64,000 nucleotides of DNA from the NCBI RefSeq assembly GCF_029868745.1, contig NZ_JARWOP010000255.1:30886-94885 (forward strand), given 5' to 3'. The translations under genes were made by a program, and so were the position numbers. Source of the DNA: Nocardia wallacei. Its GTDB lineage: Bacteria > Actinomycetota > Actinomycetes > Mycobacteriales > Mycobacteriaceae. The notes below the pieces were generated by a model, which made no database searches, was not told the DNA's origin, and saw only the letters and a program-made list of their open reading frames with translations. The stretch's first letter is position 1. Every line of letters begins with the position of its first letter. Positions 9,173 through 17,470 of the stretch are shown here, piece after piece.

Positions 9173-9712
9173 ATGGCAGCACAGCGCTCGAGCACGAACA
9201 GGGCGGCGTCGGACGATTACGAAGACGTCGAAGGGTTCGCAGTGGCGGTTGTCCGCGAAGAAAGCACCTGGCGATGCAGCCCGCTGTCCCCCGCGGCACT
9301 CAACAGTTTGACGGCGGCCGAACACGAACTGCGCGCACTGCGCAGTACCGGAGCGGTGTTCGGATTGCTCGATGTCGACGACGAATTCTTCATCGTTTTG
9401 CGGCCCGCGCCGACCGGCAGCCGGCTGTTGCTCTCGGATGCCACGGCCGCGATCGACTACGACATCGCCGCGGACGTCCTCGAGACTTTGAATGTCGAGA
9501 TTCCGGATATCGATCCCGATGAACTCGACGACGTCGAGCCGTGGGAGGAAGGCGATCTCGGTGTGCTCGCCGACCTGGGCCTGCCCGAACCGGTGCTGAG
9601 CGTGATCCTCGCCGAGACCGACCTGTACCCGGACGAGCAGCTCGGAATGATCGCCCAGCGCCTCGGTTTCGCCAACGAGCTGTCGGCGGTGCTGGACAAG
9701 CTGCCCCGCTGA
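9173..9712 (+). CDS. tRNA adenosine deaminase-associated protein
   Basis: A 179-residue acidic protein found beside tadA in actinobacteria and named for that position. Seen: YEDVEGFAVAVVREE near the start, GAVFGLLDVDDEFFIVLR, and a C-terminal part GDLGVLADLGLPEPVLSVIL rich in Asp and Leu. Its biochemical role is not established. ATG 9173 lies seven bases after TACCGT, the clearest leaderless start in the window; its promoter region is shared with divergent tyrA. tadA follows after about 90 bases, so the two are probably cotranscribed. Confidence 0.85.
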   Translation: MAAQRSSTNRAASDDYEDVEGFAVAVVREESTWRCSPLSPAALNSLTAAEHELRALRSTGAVFGLLDVDDEFFIVLRPAPTGSRLLLSDATAAIDYDIAADVLETLNVEIPDIDPDELDDVEPWEEGDLGVLADLGLPEPVLSVILAETDLYPDEQLGMIAQRLGFANELSAVLDKLPR

Positions 9713-9804
9713 ACCGTGTCGGACACCAGGCGAGTACGGGGCTCGATGCGGGCGCCCGGAGGCAGTGCACCCGGGGGCAGCGACGGGCGGAGCGACAGCT
9801 CGTG

Positions 9805-10260
9805 ATGCCGTCCGACGAGGAACTCGTCCGCGCGGCGCTGTCCGCGGCCGCCGACGCCGACCCCCGCGATGTGCCGGTCGGCGCCGTGGTCTTCGACGGC
9901 GACGGGCGTGAGCTGGCCCGCGCGGCCAACGCCCGCGAAGCGCTCGGCGACCCCACCGCCCACGCCGAGGTCCTGGCACTGCGCCGCGCCGCCGAGGTGC
10001 ACGGCGACGGCTGGCGACTCGCGGGCGCCACGCTGGCCGTGACGCTGGAACCCTGCACGATGTGCGCCGGCGCGCTGGTGCTGGCCCGAGTGGACCGCCT
10101 GGTCTTCGGCGCCTGGGAACCGAAGACGGGCGCGGTCGGCTCCCTCTGGGACGTCGTCCGCGACCGCCGCCTCAACCACCGCCCCGAAGTCCGCGGCGGC
10201 ATCCTCGAATCCGAATGCGCCGCAACCCTGGACGCCTTCTTCCACACCCACCGCCCCTGA
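9805..10260 (+). CDS. tadA: tRNA adenosine(34) deaminase
   Basis: Converts the wobble adenosine of tRNA-Arg(ACG) to inosine. The 151-residue product has the cytidine-deaminase-fold zinc motifs: HAEVLALR (zinc His and catalytic Glu) and PCTMCAG (two zinc Cys), plus the FGAWEPKTGAVGS loop and LNHRPEVRGGI near the end, all standard for TadA. The ATG at 9805 is preceded by a GTG at 9802; GGGCGGAG lies about ten bases upstream. A tRNA-Ser gene follows on the same strand. Confidence 0.92.
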   Translation: MPSDEELVRAALSAAADADPRDVPVGAVVFDGDGRELARAANAREALGDPTAHAEVLALRRAAEVHGDGWRLAGATLAVTLEPCTMCAGALVLARVDRLVFGAWEPKTGAVGSLWDVVRDRRLNHRPEVRGGILESECAATLDAFFHTHRP

Positions 10261-10325
10261 GCCCTCGCACCACCCCCTCCCCGCCGATTTCGGGAATTCG
10301 GGGTCGTTCCGGTAAAGTCACCGGC

Positions 10326-10413
10326 GGTGGCGTGTCCGAGCGGCCTAAGGAGCACGCCTCGAAAGCGTGTGAGGGGTAACCCCCCTCCGCGGGTTCAAAT
10401 CCCGCCGCCACCG
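10326..10413 (+). tRNA. tRNA-Ser (CGA)
   Basis: Acceptor arms GGTGGCG and CGCCACC pair fully, discriminator G at 10413, no encoded CCA. The anticodon stem CACGC/GCGTG closes the loop CTCGAAA with anticodon CGA. A long variable arm and GGTTCAAATCCC in the T arm mark a class II serine tRNA. Its 3' end is copied downstream at 12008 and may have served as an integration site. Confidence 0.95.
10392..10409 (+). repeat. att-like repeat, left copy (tRNA-Ser 3' end)
   Basis: GGTTCAAATCCCGCCGCC, the T-loop and 3' arm of tRNA-Ser(CGA), recurs with one mismatch at 12008-12025, beyond the TnpB gene. Integrases commonly use tRNA 3' ends in this way. Confidence 0.6.
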
Positions 10414-10418
10414 CTCTT

Positions 10419-10452
10419 GCCCCTCATCTGCCCAGCAGGTGAGGGGCTTTTT
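10419..10452 (+). terminator. intrinsic terminator after tRNA-Ser
   Basis: A 12-bp stem (GCCCCTCATCTG with CAGGTGAGGGGC, one G-U pair) with loop CCCAG is followed by five T residues, a classical rho-independent terminator directly after the tRNA. Confidence 0.9.
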
Positions 10453-10558
10453 GCGAGATATCCGGAGGTTGGACGACACGCATTCCCCACACTGAGCTCG
10501 CAATGCTGATGTCGATGGTCGCCGCAACGTGTCGGTACCGGATGTCATGATCTGGGCC

Positions 10559-12070
10559 ATGGGGGGAACAGCAGCCAAGTGCGAGGAGCCGGACGGCTGG
10601 GTGGTGCGGGCCTACCGGTTCGCGCTCGACCCCTCGCCGGCGCAGGAACAGATGCTGCGATCGCACTGCGGTGCACAACGCTTTGCCTACAACTGGGGCC
10701 TCGCGGTGATCAAGGCCAATGTCGGCCAGCGTGCCGCCGAACGTTCCTACGAAATCCCCGAAGAACTGATGACACCGCCGGTGCCATGGGATGCCTACGG
10801 TATGCGCCGGTCATGGAACCGAGCCAAGGACAGCATCGCGCCCTGGTGGCGGGAGAACTCGAAAGAGGCATATGCCTCGGGCTTGGCCAATCTGGCTGCC
10901 GCTCTGAACAATTGGGCACGATCGCGAGATGGCGACCGGGCCGGTGAGCGGATGCGATTCCCGCGATTCAAATCGAAGAAGTGTGCGTTGTCGTGCAGGT
11001 TCACCACCGGCGCGTTCGGCCTGACGGCTTCGGACCGACGGCACGTGAAGCTGCCACGGATCGGACCGGTACGCACCCATGAATCCACCCGCAAGTTGGC
11101 TCGCCGCATCGAGGCCGGTGCTGCCCGGATCAGGTCGGCGACGGTAACTCACCGACGCGACCGCTGGTTCGTCTCGTTCTCCGTCGAGGTCCGGTACGCG
11201 CAGCTGCCGCCCGTACGGCCGGATGCCGTGGTGGGAGTGGACCTCGGGGTGAAGTACCTGGCAGTGCTGTCATGCCCGGTGCTCGGCGTGTCCGATGATC
11301 GCGGCATGGTGGCCAACCCGGCGCATCTCGAGCGGGCCCAGCGAAAGTTACGCCGACTGCAGCGTCGAGCGGCACGACGCCGTGGACCGGATAGGCGCGG
11401 AAGTGCGACACCGTCGCGGCGCTGGCGGCGCGCCAACGCCACGGTCACCAAGTTGCATGCTCGCGTCGCGAACTGCCGGGAGGACGGTCTTCATCGGCTG
11501 ACCAACGCGCTGACCGATCGATTCGGTGTGATTGTGGTCGAAGATCTCAATGTCGCGGGCATGCTGCGCAATCGCCGACTGGCCCGTCGGATAGCAGGGG
11601 CCGGATGGGGCGAACTACGCCGTCAACTCGCCTACAAGACCGGCCGGCGTGGCGGCCGTCTGGTGGTTGCCGACCGCTGGTACCCCAGTTCCAAATTGTG
11701 CTCGGTGTGTGGCGCCGTAAAAACCAAACTTCGCCTCTCCCACCGTGTCTACCACTGCGAGGTCTGCGGATTCCGGGCCGACCGGGACCGCAACGCTGCC
11801 CGGAATCTGGCCGCACTCGCTGCCCGGACTGTCAACCATGACACGTCCTCCCCGAGTCGCGGGGCGACGTTAAACGAGCCCGCTGGAAATCCACGGAAGA
11901 CCGGCATCGCCGGCGGCGGATACTGCCACGGGAAGCCCCACGAGGGCAACGTCGAGTGCGCAAGCACGCGACTGTCATCGAACGTGAACCATGCGCTGGA
12001 TGGCAACGGTTCAAATCCCTCCGCCCTCGGGCTATCGCTGTGTATCGGCGAGTTCGCTGAAGACTCGTAG
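10559..12070 (+). mobile_element. tnpB: solo TnpB (IS605/IS1341-type OrfB) nuclease
   Basis: An RNA-guided nuclease of the TnpB family, without an adjacent tnpA. Order: N-terminal helix-turn-helix-like part from RAYRFALDPSPAQ, WED-like middle, then the split RuvC site: GVDLG (Asp near residue 227), VVEDLNV (Glu near 326), zinc ribbon CSVCG and CEVCG, and ADRDRNAARN (Asp near 409). All catalytic residues are present, so the enzyme may be active. The start is uncertain: ATG 10559 or GTG 10601, the latter matching usual TnpB starts. The tail with SSPSRGATLNEPAGN is the segment whose DNA usually also encodes the guide RNA scaffold. The frame runs on into the right att-like repeat. Confidence 0.88.
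12008..12025 (+). repeat. att-like repeat, right copy
   Basis: GGTTCAAATCCCTCCGCC matches 17 of 18 bases of the tRNA-Ser 3' end at 10392. No complete tRNA can be folded here: the five bases before the T loop do not pair with those after it. It therefore looks like a duplicated attachment site or a tRNA remnant closing the 1.6-kb TnpB segment. Confidence 0.6.
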
Positions 12071-12208
12071 GCCCTCGGTGACCTTGCCTGACATCACGTT
12101 GAGTTGTTCGGGGGAGAGGTGGGTGCTGGTGGCGGCGGCGGAGGCGAGGTGGTCGCGGACCTGCTCCAGCCACAGCTGGGCGAACTGGATGTGGCGGTCG
12201 AGGGGCAT
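12032..12208 (-). CDS. 58-aa conserved-looking small protein of unknown function
   Basis: The product begins MPLDRHIQFAQLWLEQVR and is helical and amphipathic, ending SELADTQR; I do not recognise a family. ATG 12208 lies six bases after TACTCT, an exact leaderless start, which supports it over a longer form beginning at 12265. It abuts the right att-like repeat, so it is the first gene of the flanking chromosome. No membrane segment or signal peptide is seen. Confidence 0.6.
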   Translation of the reverse strand: MPLDRHIQFAQLWLEQVRDHLASAAATSTHLSPEQLNVMSGKVTEGLRVFSELADTQR

Positions 12209-12369
12209 GGGGTTAGAGTACTCCGATTCGAACAAGAGTTCGATACCTTTGGTCTCGGTAACCATGTTACTGTCCGGTAAGTCGTGATCGTGACCGGGCT
12301 CATGTTCCGGTCCGCGTTGCGACTCGGGACACTCCGGCGACGGCGCCGGGAAGTAGCGGGAGATTATCG

Positions 12370-13707
12370 ATGTATCGACAGCAGGGGCGTGTCCGGGCGC
12401 CGTGGCGACTATGGGCTGCACGGACGGCGGCGGTTTTGACCGCGGCTTGTTCCGTCGTCGCGGCGGCGGGGGCGATGGACATGCGGGAGGCGGTAGCGGA
12501 TCCGGTGGGCGGTTTCTACACGCCGCCCGCGCAGATTCCGTCCGAACCGGGCGCAATCGTCAAGACTCAGCCGATGAGCGTGTTCGCGGCCCCGCCGACC
12601 GCGGGCCGGTGGCCCGTCGCCGCCCAGCAGGTCATGTACACCAGCCAGTTGCAGGACGGCTCGCCGACGACGGTGACCGGCACGTTCATCGACGCCGCAG
12701 GTCCGTGGCAGGGCGCCGGCCCGCGCCCGACCGTGGTCATCGCGCCCGGCACCTCTGGGCAGGGCGACCAGTGCGCGATGTCGCAGGCGTTCGCGACCGG
12801 GGTGACGCTGACCGCCGACCCCTCGGTGTCGCTGTCGGCGAATCAGGAGGCGCCCGCGGCGGCCGTGTGGAGCGCGCTGGGCGCCCGCGTCCTGGTCACC
12901 GACTACATCGGTCTGGGCACGCCCGGTATCCACACTTACGCGAACCGGATCGAGGAGGCCCACGCCGTGCTCGACGGCGCTCGTGCCGCCAACAATCTCG
13001 CCGGCGCGGGACCCGAGACGCCGTTGGTGCTGTGGGGTTACTCGCAGGGCGGCGGCGCGACCGCGGCCTCCGCCGAGATGGCGCCGGACTACGCCCCCGA
13101 GCTGAACCTCAAGGGCACCTGGGCAGGTGGCCCGGTCGCCGACCTCGCCGCGATCCTCGAGCGCATCGACGGCTCGCTCATCTCGGGCGCCATCGGCTTC
13201 GCCGTCAACGGCATGCTCGCCCGCTACCCGGAACTGCAGAAGGCGGTCGACCGTGTGACCAGCCCGGCCGGTCGCGCCATGCTCGATACGCTGAGTCACG
13301 AATGCATCGGCGACATCATCGTCCGCCACCCGTTCCAGCGGACCAGCTCGCTGACCATCGACGGCCGCCCCCTCACGACACATCTGCAGGCCATTCCCGA
13401 GGCGGCCCCGGTGCTCGCCGACCTGCGCGTGGGCAGTCTCACCCCGGCCACTCCGGTGCTCATCACCAGCGGCCGCAACGATGACACCGTCCCGTACGGT
13501 CAGGCCCGCCACCTCGCCGAGGAATGGTGCGCCAAGGGCGCCACGGTCACGTTCCGCACCAACGAACTGCCGCCGATCCTCCCCGGCACCACCATCCCCA
13601 ACCATTTCGGCCCGGAGATGATCGACGGCTTCGGCCCCGACAACGCGGTCACCTACCTGCTCGACCGCCTCGCCGACAAGCCGGTGACGGGCTGCACCAT
13701 CGCCTGA
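12370..13707 (+). CDS. secreted lipase (LIP-type alpha/beta hydrolase)
   Basis: A 445-residue secreted hydrolase. The basic N-terminus and hydrophobic stretch AVLTAACSVVAAAGA form a signal peptide. The nucleophile elbow GYSQGGG (Ser near residue 224), the Asp in GRNDDTVP, and the His in IPNHFGPE complete the catalytic triad of the secretory lipase family. TVVIAPGTSGQGDQC is the oxyanion-side strand typical for actinobacterial members, which hydrolyse acyl esters outside the cell. It is a single-gene unit; the next gene follows after about 230 bases in which I see no gene. Confidence 0.88.
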   Translation: MYRQQGRVRAPWRLWAARTAAVLTAACSVVAAAGAMDMREAVADPVGGFYTPPAQIPSEPGAIVKTQPMSVFAAPPTAGRWPVAAQQVMYTSQLQDGSPTTVTGTFIDAAGPWQGAGPRPTVVIAPGTSGQGDQCAMSQAFATGVTLTADPSVSLSANQEAPAAAVWSALGARVLVTDYIGLGTPGIHTYANRIEEAHAVLDGARAANNLAGAGPETPLVLWGYSQGGGATAASAEMAPDYAPELNLKGTWAGGPVADLAAILERIDGSLISGAIGFAVNGMLARYPELQKAVDRVTSPAGRAMLDTLSHECIGDIIVRHPFQRTSSLTIDGRPLTTHLQAIPEAAPVLADLRVGSLTPATPVLITSGRNDDTVPYGQARHLAEEWCAKGATVTFRTNELPPILPGTTIPNHFGPEMIDGFGPDNAVTYLLDRLADKPVTGCTIA

Positions 13708-13940
13708 CCCACCTCCGATCCACCCGCCGTACCCCGCCCTCCCGTGGGCGGCGGTGCGGCGGGTGGCGATATCGCGCGATGCGGCACGCACCGACGACGA
13801 CATCGCCATGTTCGCCGTGGCCGCGCGCCGGTCTCGACACGACCACCTGGACCGGCACGCTCGGCGTTAGAAACCACGGGCGATGCCCGCAGGGCGGGTC
13901 GTGCGATACGAACCCTCGGGGGCGTCGGTACGTTGGAGCC

Positions 13941-14876
13941 GTGGACCTACGGATCTTCACCGAACCTCAGCAGGGCGCTACCTACGACGATCTTCTCCGC
14001 GTGGCGAAGACGACCGAGGACGCGGGCTTCGACGCGTTCTTCCGGTCCGACCACTATCTGAAGATGGGCGGTGTGTCGGGGCTGCCGGGCCCTACCGACG
14101 CCTGGATCACGCTGGCCGGGCTGGCGCGGGAGACCTCTCGGATTCGGCTGGGCACGCTGGTCACCGCCGCCACCTTCCGGCATCCGTCGGTGCTGGCGAT
14201 CTCGGTGGCGCAGGTGGACCGGATGTCCGGCGGCCGAGTCGAATTCGGCTTCGGCGCGGGCTGGTTCGAGGAGGAGCACCGGGCCTATGGCATTCCGCTG
14301 CCGGAGGTGGCGGAGCGGTTCGATCGGTACTCCGAGCAGCTCGAGGTGATCACGGGCTTGTGGGCGACCGTCGAGGGCGAGACCTTCGACTACCTCGGCA
14401 AGCACTACACGCTGGAAGGTTCCCCCGCGCTGCCCAAGCCCGCGCAGCGGCCGGGCCCGCCGGTGATCATCGGCGGCATGGGCAAGAAGCGCACGCCGGA
14501 GCTGGCCGCCCGCTTCGCGCGGGAGTTCAATCTGCCGTTCGTCGATTCCGCCACGGCCACAGCGCAATTCGAGCGGGTCGCGGCGGCGGCCCGGGAAATC
14601 GGTCGCGATCCGGGCGAGATCATCCGGTCCGCCGCACAGGTGCTGTGCGTGGGCCGCGACGACGCGGAGGTGGCCCGCCGCGCCGCCGCCATCGGTCGCG
14701 AGGTCGACGAACTGAGGCAGAACGGCTTGGCCGGAACCCCGGCGGAGGTGGTCGACAAGATCGGCCGCTACCGCGAGGCCACCGGCATCACCCGGCTCTA
14801 CCTGCAAACCCTGGACCTGTCCGACATGGACCACCTGGAACTGGTAGCCGCCGAGGTCGCGCCCCAGCTGGGCTGA
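13941..14876 (+). CDS. LLM class F420-dependent oxidoreductase
   Basis: A 311-residue luciferase-like (TIM barrel) oxidoreductase. Seen: DLRIFTEPQQGATYDDLLRVA, GFDAFFRSDHYLKMGG, RIRLGTLVTAATFRHP, SGGRVEFGFGAGWFEEEH and KRTPELAARFAREFN. This combination is that of F420-dependent LLM enzymes in actinobacteria rather than FMN monooxygenases, although the cofactor is inferred from the family. GTG 13941 lies six bases after TACGTT, a leaderless start. A strong hairpin terminator follows. Substrate unknown. Confidence 0.83.
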   Translation: MDLRIFTEPQQGATYDDLLRVAKTTEDAGFDAFFRSDHYLKMGGVSGLPGPTDAWITLAGLARETSRIRLGTLVTAATFRHPSVLAISVAQVDRMSGGRVEFGFGAGWFEEEHRAYGIPLPEVAERFDRYSEQLEVITGLWATVEGETFDYLGKHYTLEGSPALPKPAQRPGPPVIIGGMGKKRTPELAARFAREFNLPFVDSATATAQFERVAAAAREIGRDPGEIIRSAAQVLCVGRDDAEVARRAAAIGREVDELRQNGLAGTPAEVVDKIGRYREATGITRLYLQTLDLSDMDHLELVAAEVAPQLG

Positions 14877-14920
14877 GCTCCCTGCGCGCGTTGCCGACGG
14901 CAGCGGGCCGATCGCGAACA

Positions 14921-14968
14921 AGCCGCAGGCTCCAACCGTAACTGGGTTGGAGCCCGCGGCTTTTCGTG
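14921..14968. terminator. bidirectional hairpin terminator
   Basis: AGCCGC-A-GGCTCCAACC pairs with GGTTGGAGCC-C-GCGGCT (one mismatch) around loop GTAACTG, followed by TTTT on the plus strand. It separates the convergent LLM and MMPL genes. Confidence 0.85.
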
Positions 14969-14981
14969 TACCGGAGGCTGG

Positions 14982-17285
14982 CTACCGCACGGGCACAGTC
15001 GTTTTCGTCTCGTGCTCGCGGTTCAGCTCCCGCAGCCGCGCGCCCTCCACATCGATGTCGGGCACGATCTTGCTGAGCCAGTTCGGAATCCACCACGCCC
15101 ACTTGCCCATCAGGATCAGTAGCGAGGGAATCAGGACCATCCGGACGAGGAAGGCGTCGAAGAGTACGCCCGCCGCCAGCGCGAAGCCCATTGACTTGGC
15201 GGTGGTGTCGGATTCCAGGATGAACGAGCCGAATACGAAGATCATGATGATCGCGGCGGAGGTGACGACGCGGGCGCCGTGGTGGTAGCCCTTGATCACC
15301 GCCTCCTTGGGCGGCTCGCCGTGCACGTACTCCTCGCGCATGCGGGTCACGAGGAACACCTGGTAGTCCATCGCGAGCCCGAATACCAAGCCGATCAACA
15401 TGATCGGCAGGAAACTCACGATCGGCCGCGGTTCGTCGACCAGCCCGAGCGCGCCGTCCTGGAATATCAGCACGGTCGCGCCGAAGGTGGCCGCCATCGA
15501 CAGCAGGAAGCCCAGCGCCGCGGTGAGCGGCACCAGCACCGACCGGAACACGGCGATCAACAACAGGAACGCCGCCCCCGCGACGATCGCCAGATACGGC
15601 ACGATCTTGCTCAGCAGCGCGTGGTCGACATCGGCGTAGATGGCCGTGGTGCCGGTGATGCCGTATTCGATGCCGTACCGGTCCCGCAATCCGGCCTCGG
15701 CATCGCGGGCGTCGCGGACCAGATCCTTGGTGTCCTGGTTGTTCGGGCCGGTCTTCGGCACGGCGTTGAGCAGCGCGCCCGCGCCGTCCTGACTCAGCTG
15801 CGGCTCGGTGACGTAGTCCATGCCGGAGTACCCGGCCAGCTTGTCGCGCAGCGCCTGCATCGCGGCGGGCCGCTGCTCCGGCGCGACGTTGCCGAGTTCG
15901 GCGACGACCATCAGCTTGCCGTTGCTGCCCTCGCCGAAGCCCTCGGTGCGCAGGTCATAGGCCTTCCGGATGGTGGTGTCCTTGGGCATGCTGTCCTCGC
16001 CCGGCAGCCCGAGTTGCAGGTGCGTGGCGGGCCCGGCGGCCAGCGCGAGCACGACGATGCTGAGTACCAGCGTGATGGCCGGCGCCTTGCCGATCAGCCG
16101 CGCCGCCCGCGTGCCGTTGGTGACGGAGTCGTCGTCCTCCGGATCGTGCTGGGCGATCACCGGCAGCTTCGGCTTGAACAGGAACCGCCCGAACGCACCC
16201 AGCAGCGCCGGCATCAGCGTGATGGCGGTGAGCACCGCGAACGCCGCGGCCAGCGCGCCGCCCAGACCCATGAAGGTCAGGAAGCGGATGCCCACGATCG
16301 CCAGCCCGACCAGTGCGATGATCACCGTCCCGCCCGCGAACACCACCGCCGCCCCGGCCGTCCCGAGCGCGGTGCCCGCCGCCGATTCGGGCGAATCCTG
16401 CACGACCAGTTCGTGTTTGTAGCGCGACACGATGAACAGCGCGTAGTCGATGGACAGCGCGATGCCGATCATCGAGGCGAGGAAGGTGGTGAAGCTCGGT
16501 ATCTCCACGACCGAGGTGCCCAGCATGATCACCGACATGGTGACGCCCAGCCCGACGATCGCGGTGATGATCGGCACGAACGCCGCGACGATGGCTCCGA
16601 ACGCCACGATCATCACGATCAGCGCGAAGCCCATGCCGATCATCTCCGACTTGCCGCTGGGCTGTTGCTGTTCCATCGCGATGGAGCCGTCGAGTTCGAC
16701 GGTGAGCCCCGCGGCGCGGGCGTCGCCGGCGATGTCGTAGGCGGCCTTGCGGTCGTCCGCGGTGACGTCGGTGAACTGCTTGATCGTGAACGGAACCGTC
16801 AGTATCGCAACCGAATCCGGTTTCTCCTTGTTCAGTACGTTCAGTGGTGCGGCACTGCATTTGGCGGAGAATGCGCCGGAATCGCGGTCTGGCGCCAGGC
16901 AGCCGAGCTGCTCGGTGGCGGTGATCGGGTCCGCGAGCGGCGTGTTGTGATCGACGATGCCGAGCGTGCCGAGCTTGGTGATCAGCTGCTGGATCGCGGC
17001 GTGGTTGGCCGGATCGGTCAGTTTCTGCCCCGCGGGCGCCGCGATGACATAGGTGCCGGTGACGGCGTCGAACTGGAACGCCTCCGACATGCCCGGGAAG
17101 TGTTGGTCGAGAATCCGGGTGGCTCGTTCGGAGGGCAGGTTCGGGATGTTGAAGTCGTTGCTCATCGGCTTGCTGAGCTGGTTCCCGAGGCCGCCGATCA
17201 CGATGAACAGCAAGATCCATACGGGTAGGACGATCCACTTGCGGCGGAACGCGAACCTGCCCCACCGGTACAGATATACGGACAC
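14982..17285 (-). CDS. MMPL family transporter (distal copy)
   Basis: A 767-residue RND-type inner-membrane transporter of the MMPL family, which moves lipids or other hydrophobic compounds using the proton gradient. It has two halves: one helix, a soluble loop (residues about 35-190), then five helices, repeated. Motifs: GIALSIDYALFIVSRYKHE in the first half and GLVFGLAMDYQVFLVTRMR in the second carry the Asp-Tyr pairs used for proton relay. GTG 17285 follows AAGGAGA. It is a close paralogue of the gene upstream at 17471, sharing long identical stretches, so the pair arose by tandem duplication. Confidence 0.92.
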   Translation of the reverse strand: MSVYLYRWGRFAFRRKWIVLPVWILLFIVIGGLGNQLSKPMSNDFNIPNLPSERATRILDQHFPGMSEAFQFDAVTGTYVIAAPAGQKLTDPANHAAIQQLITKLGTLGIVDHNTPLADPITATEQLGCLAPDRDSGAFSAKCSAAPLNVLNKEKPDSVAILTVPFTIKQFTDVTADDRKAAYDIAGDARAAGLTVELDGSIAMEQQQPSGKSEMIGMGFALIVMIVAFGAIVAAFVPIITAIVGLGVTMSVIMLGTSVVEIPSFTTFLASMIGIALSIDYALFIVSRYKHELVVQDSPESAAGTALGTAGAAVVFAGGTVIIALVGLAIVGIRFLTFMGLGGALAAAFAVLTAITLMPALLGAFGRFLFKPKLPVIAQHDPEDDDSVTNGTRAARLIGKAPAITLVLSIVVLALAAGPATHLQLGLPGEDSMPKDTTIRKAYDLRTEGFGEGSNGKLMVVAELGNVAPEQRPAAMQALRDKLAGYSGMDYVTEPQLSQDGAGALLNAVPKTGPNNQDTKDLVRDARDAEAGLRDRYGIEYGITGTTAIYADVDHALLSKIVPYLAIVAGAAFLLLIAVFRSVLVPLTAALGFLLSMAATFGATVLIFQDGALGLVDEPRPIVSFLPIMLIGLVFGLAMDYQVFLVTRMREEYVHGEPPKEAVIKGYHHGARVVTSAAIIMIFVFGSFILESDTTAKSMGFALAAGVLFDAFLVRMVLIPSLLILMGKWAWWIPNWLSKIVPDIDVEGARLRELNREHETKTTVPVR

Positions 17286-17411
17286 GAGCGTCTCCTTGCG
17301 GTCTGTAGGCCGTGCTTTCGCTTGTCGAACCGGGATGCGGGACAGTAGCTGGAGAACGTGTTCGAGTCTGCTGTGTCGTTGCTACAAGATCAAGCGGCGG
17401 GGCCGGGAACG

Positions 17412-17450
17412 CCGTCGGCCCCCTATCCGAAGTGGATGGGGGGCCGACGG
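17412..17450 (-). terminator. GC-rich hairpin between the MMPL genes
   Basis: CCGTCGGCCCCC pairs perfectly with GGGGGCCGACGG, and the stem continues inward for five more pairs with one G-U. No T run follows. It lies just after the upstream MMPL gene and could act as a U-less terminator or RNA-stabilising structure that lowers expression of the distal copy. Confidence 0.55.
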
Positions 17451-17470
17451 TGCGATGTGTCCGGCTCGGG

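Noticed and set aside
12008..12025. Second tRNA gene
   Set aside because: Only the T loop and 3' arm match; the T stem does not pair and no anticodon arm is present upstream.
13524..13940. 139-codon extension of the LLM frame at 13941
   Set aside because: It overlaps the end of the lipase gene in another frame, has no family match, and a leaderless start is exact at 13941.
15279..17228. Very long open frames opposite real genes (also 17780-19879, 3673-5220, 5292-6902, 21189-23060, 23108-25249)
   Set aside because: They are mirror frames of GC-rich transporter genes, rich in Arg, Gln, His and Gly, with no recognisable domains.
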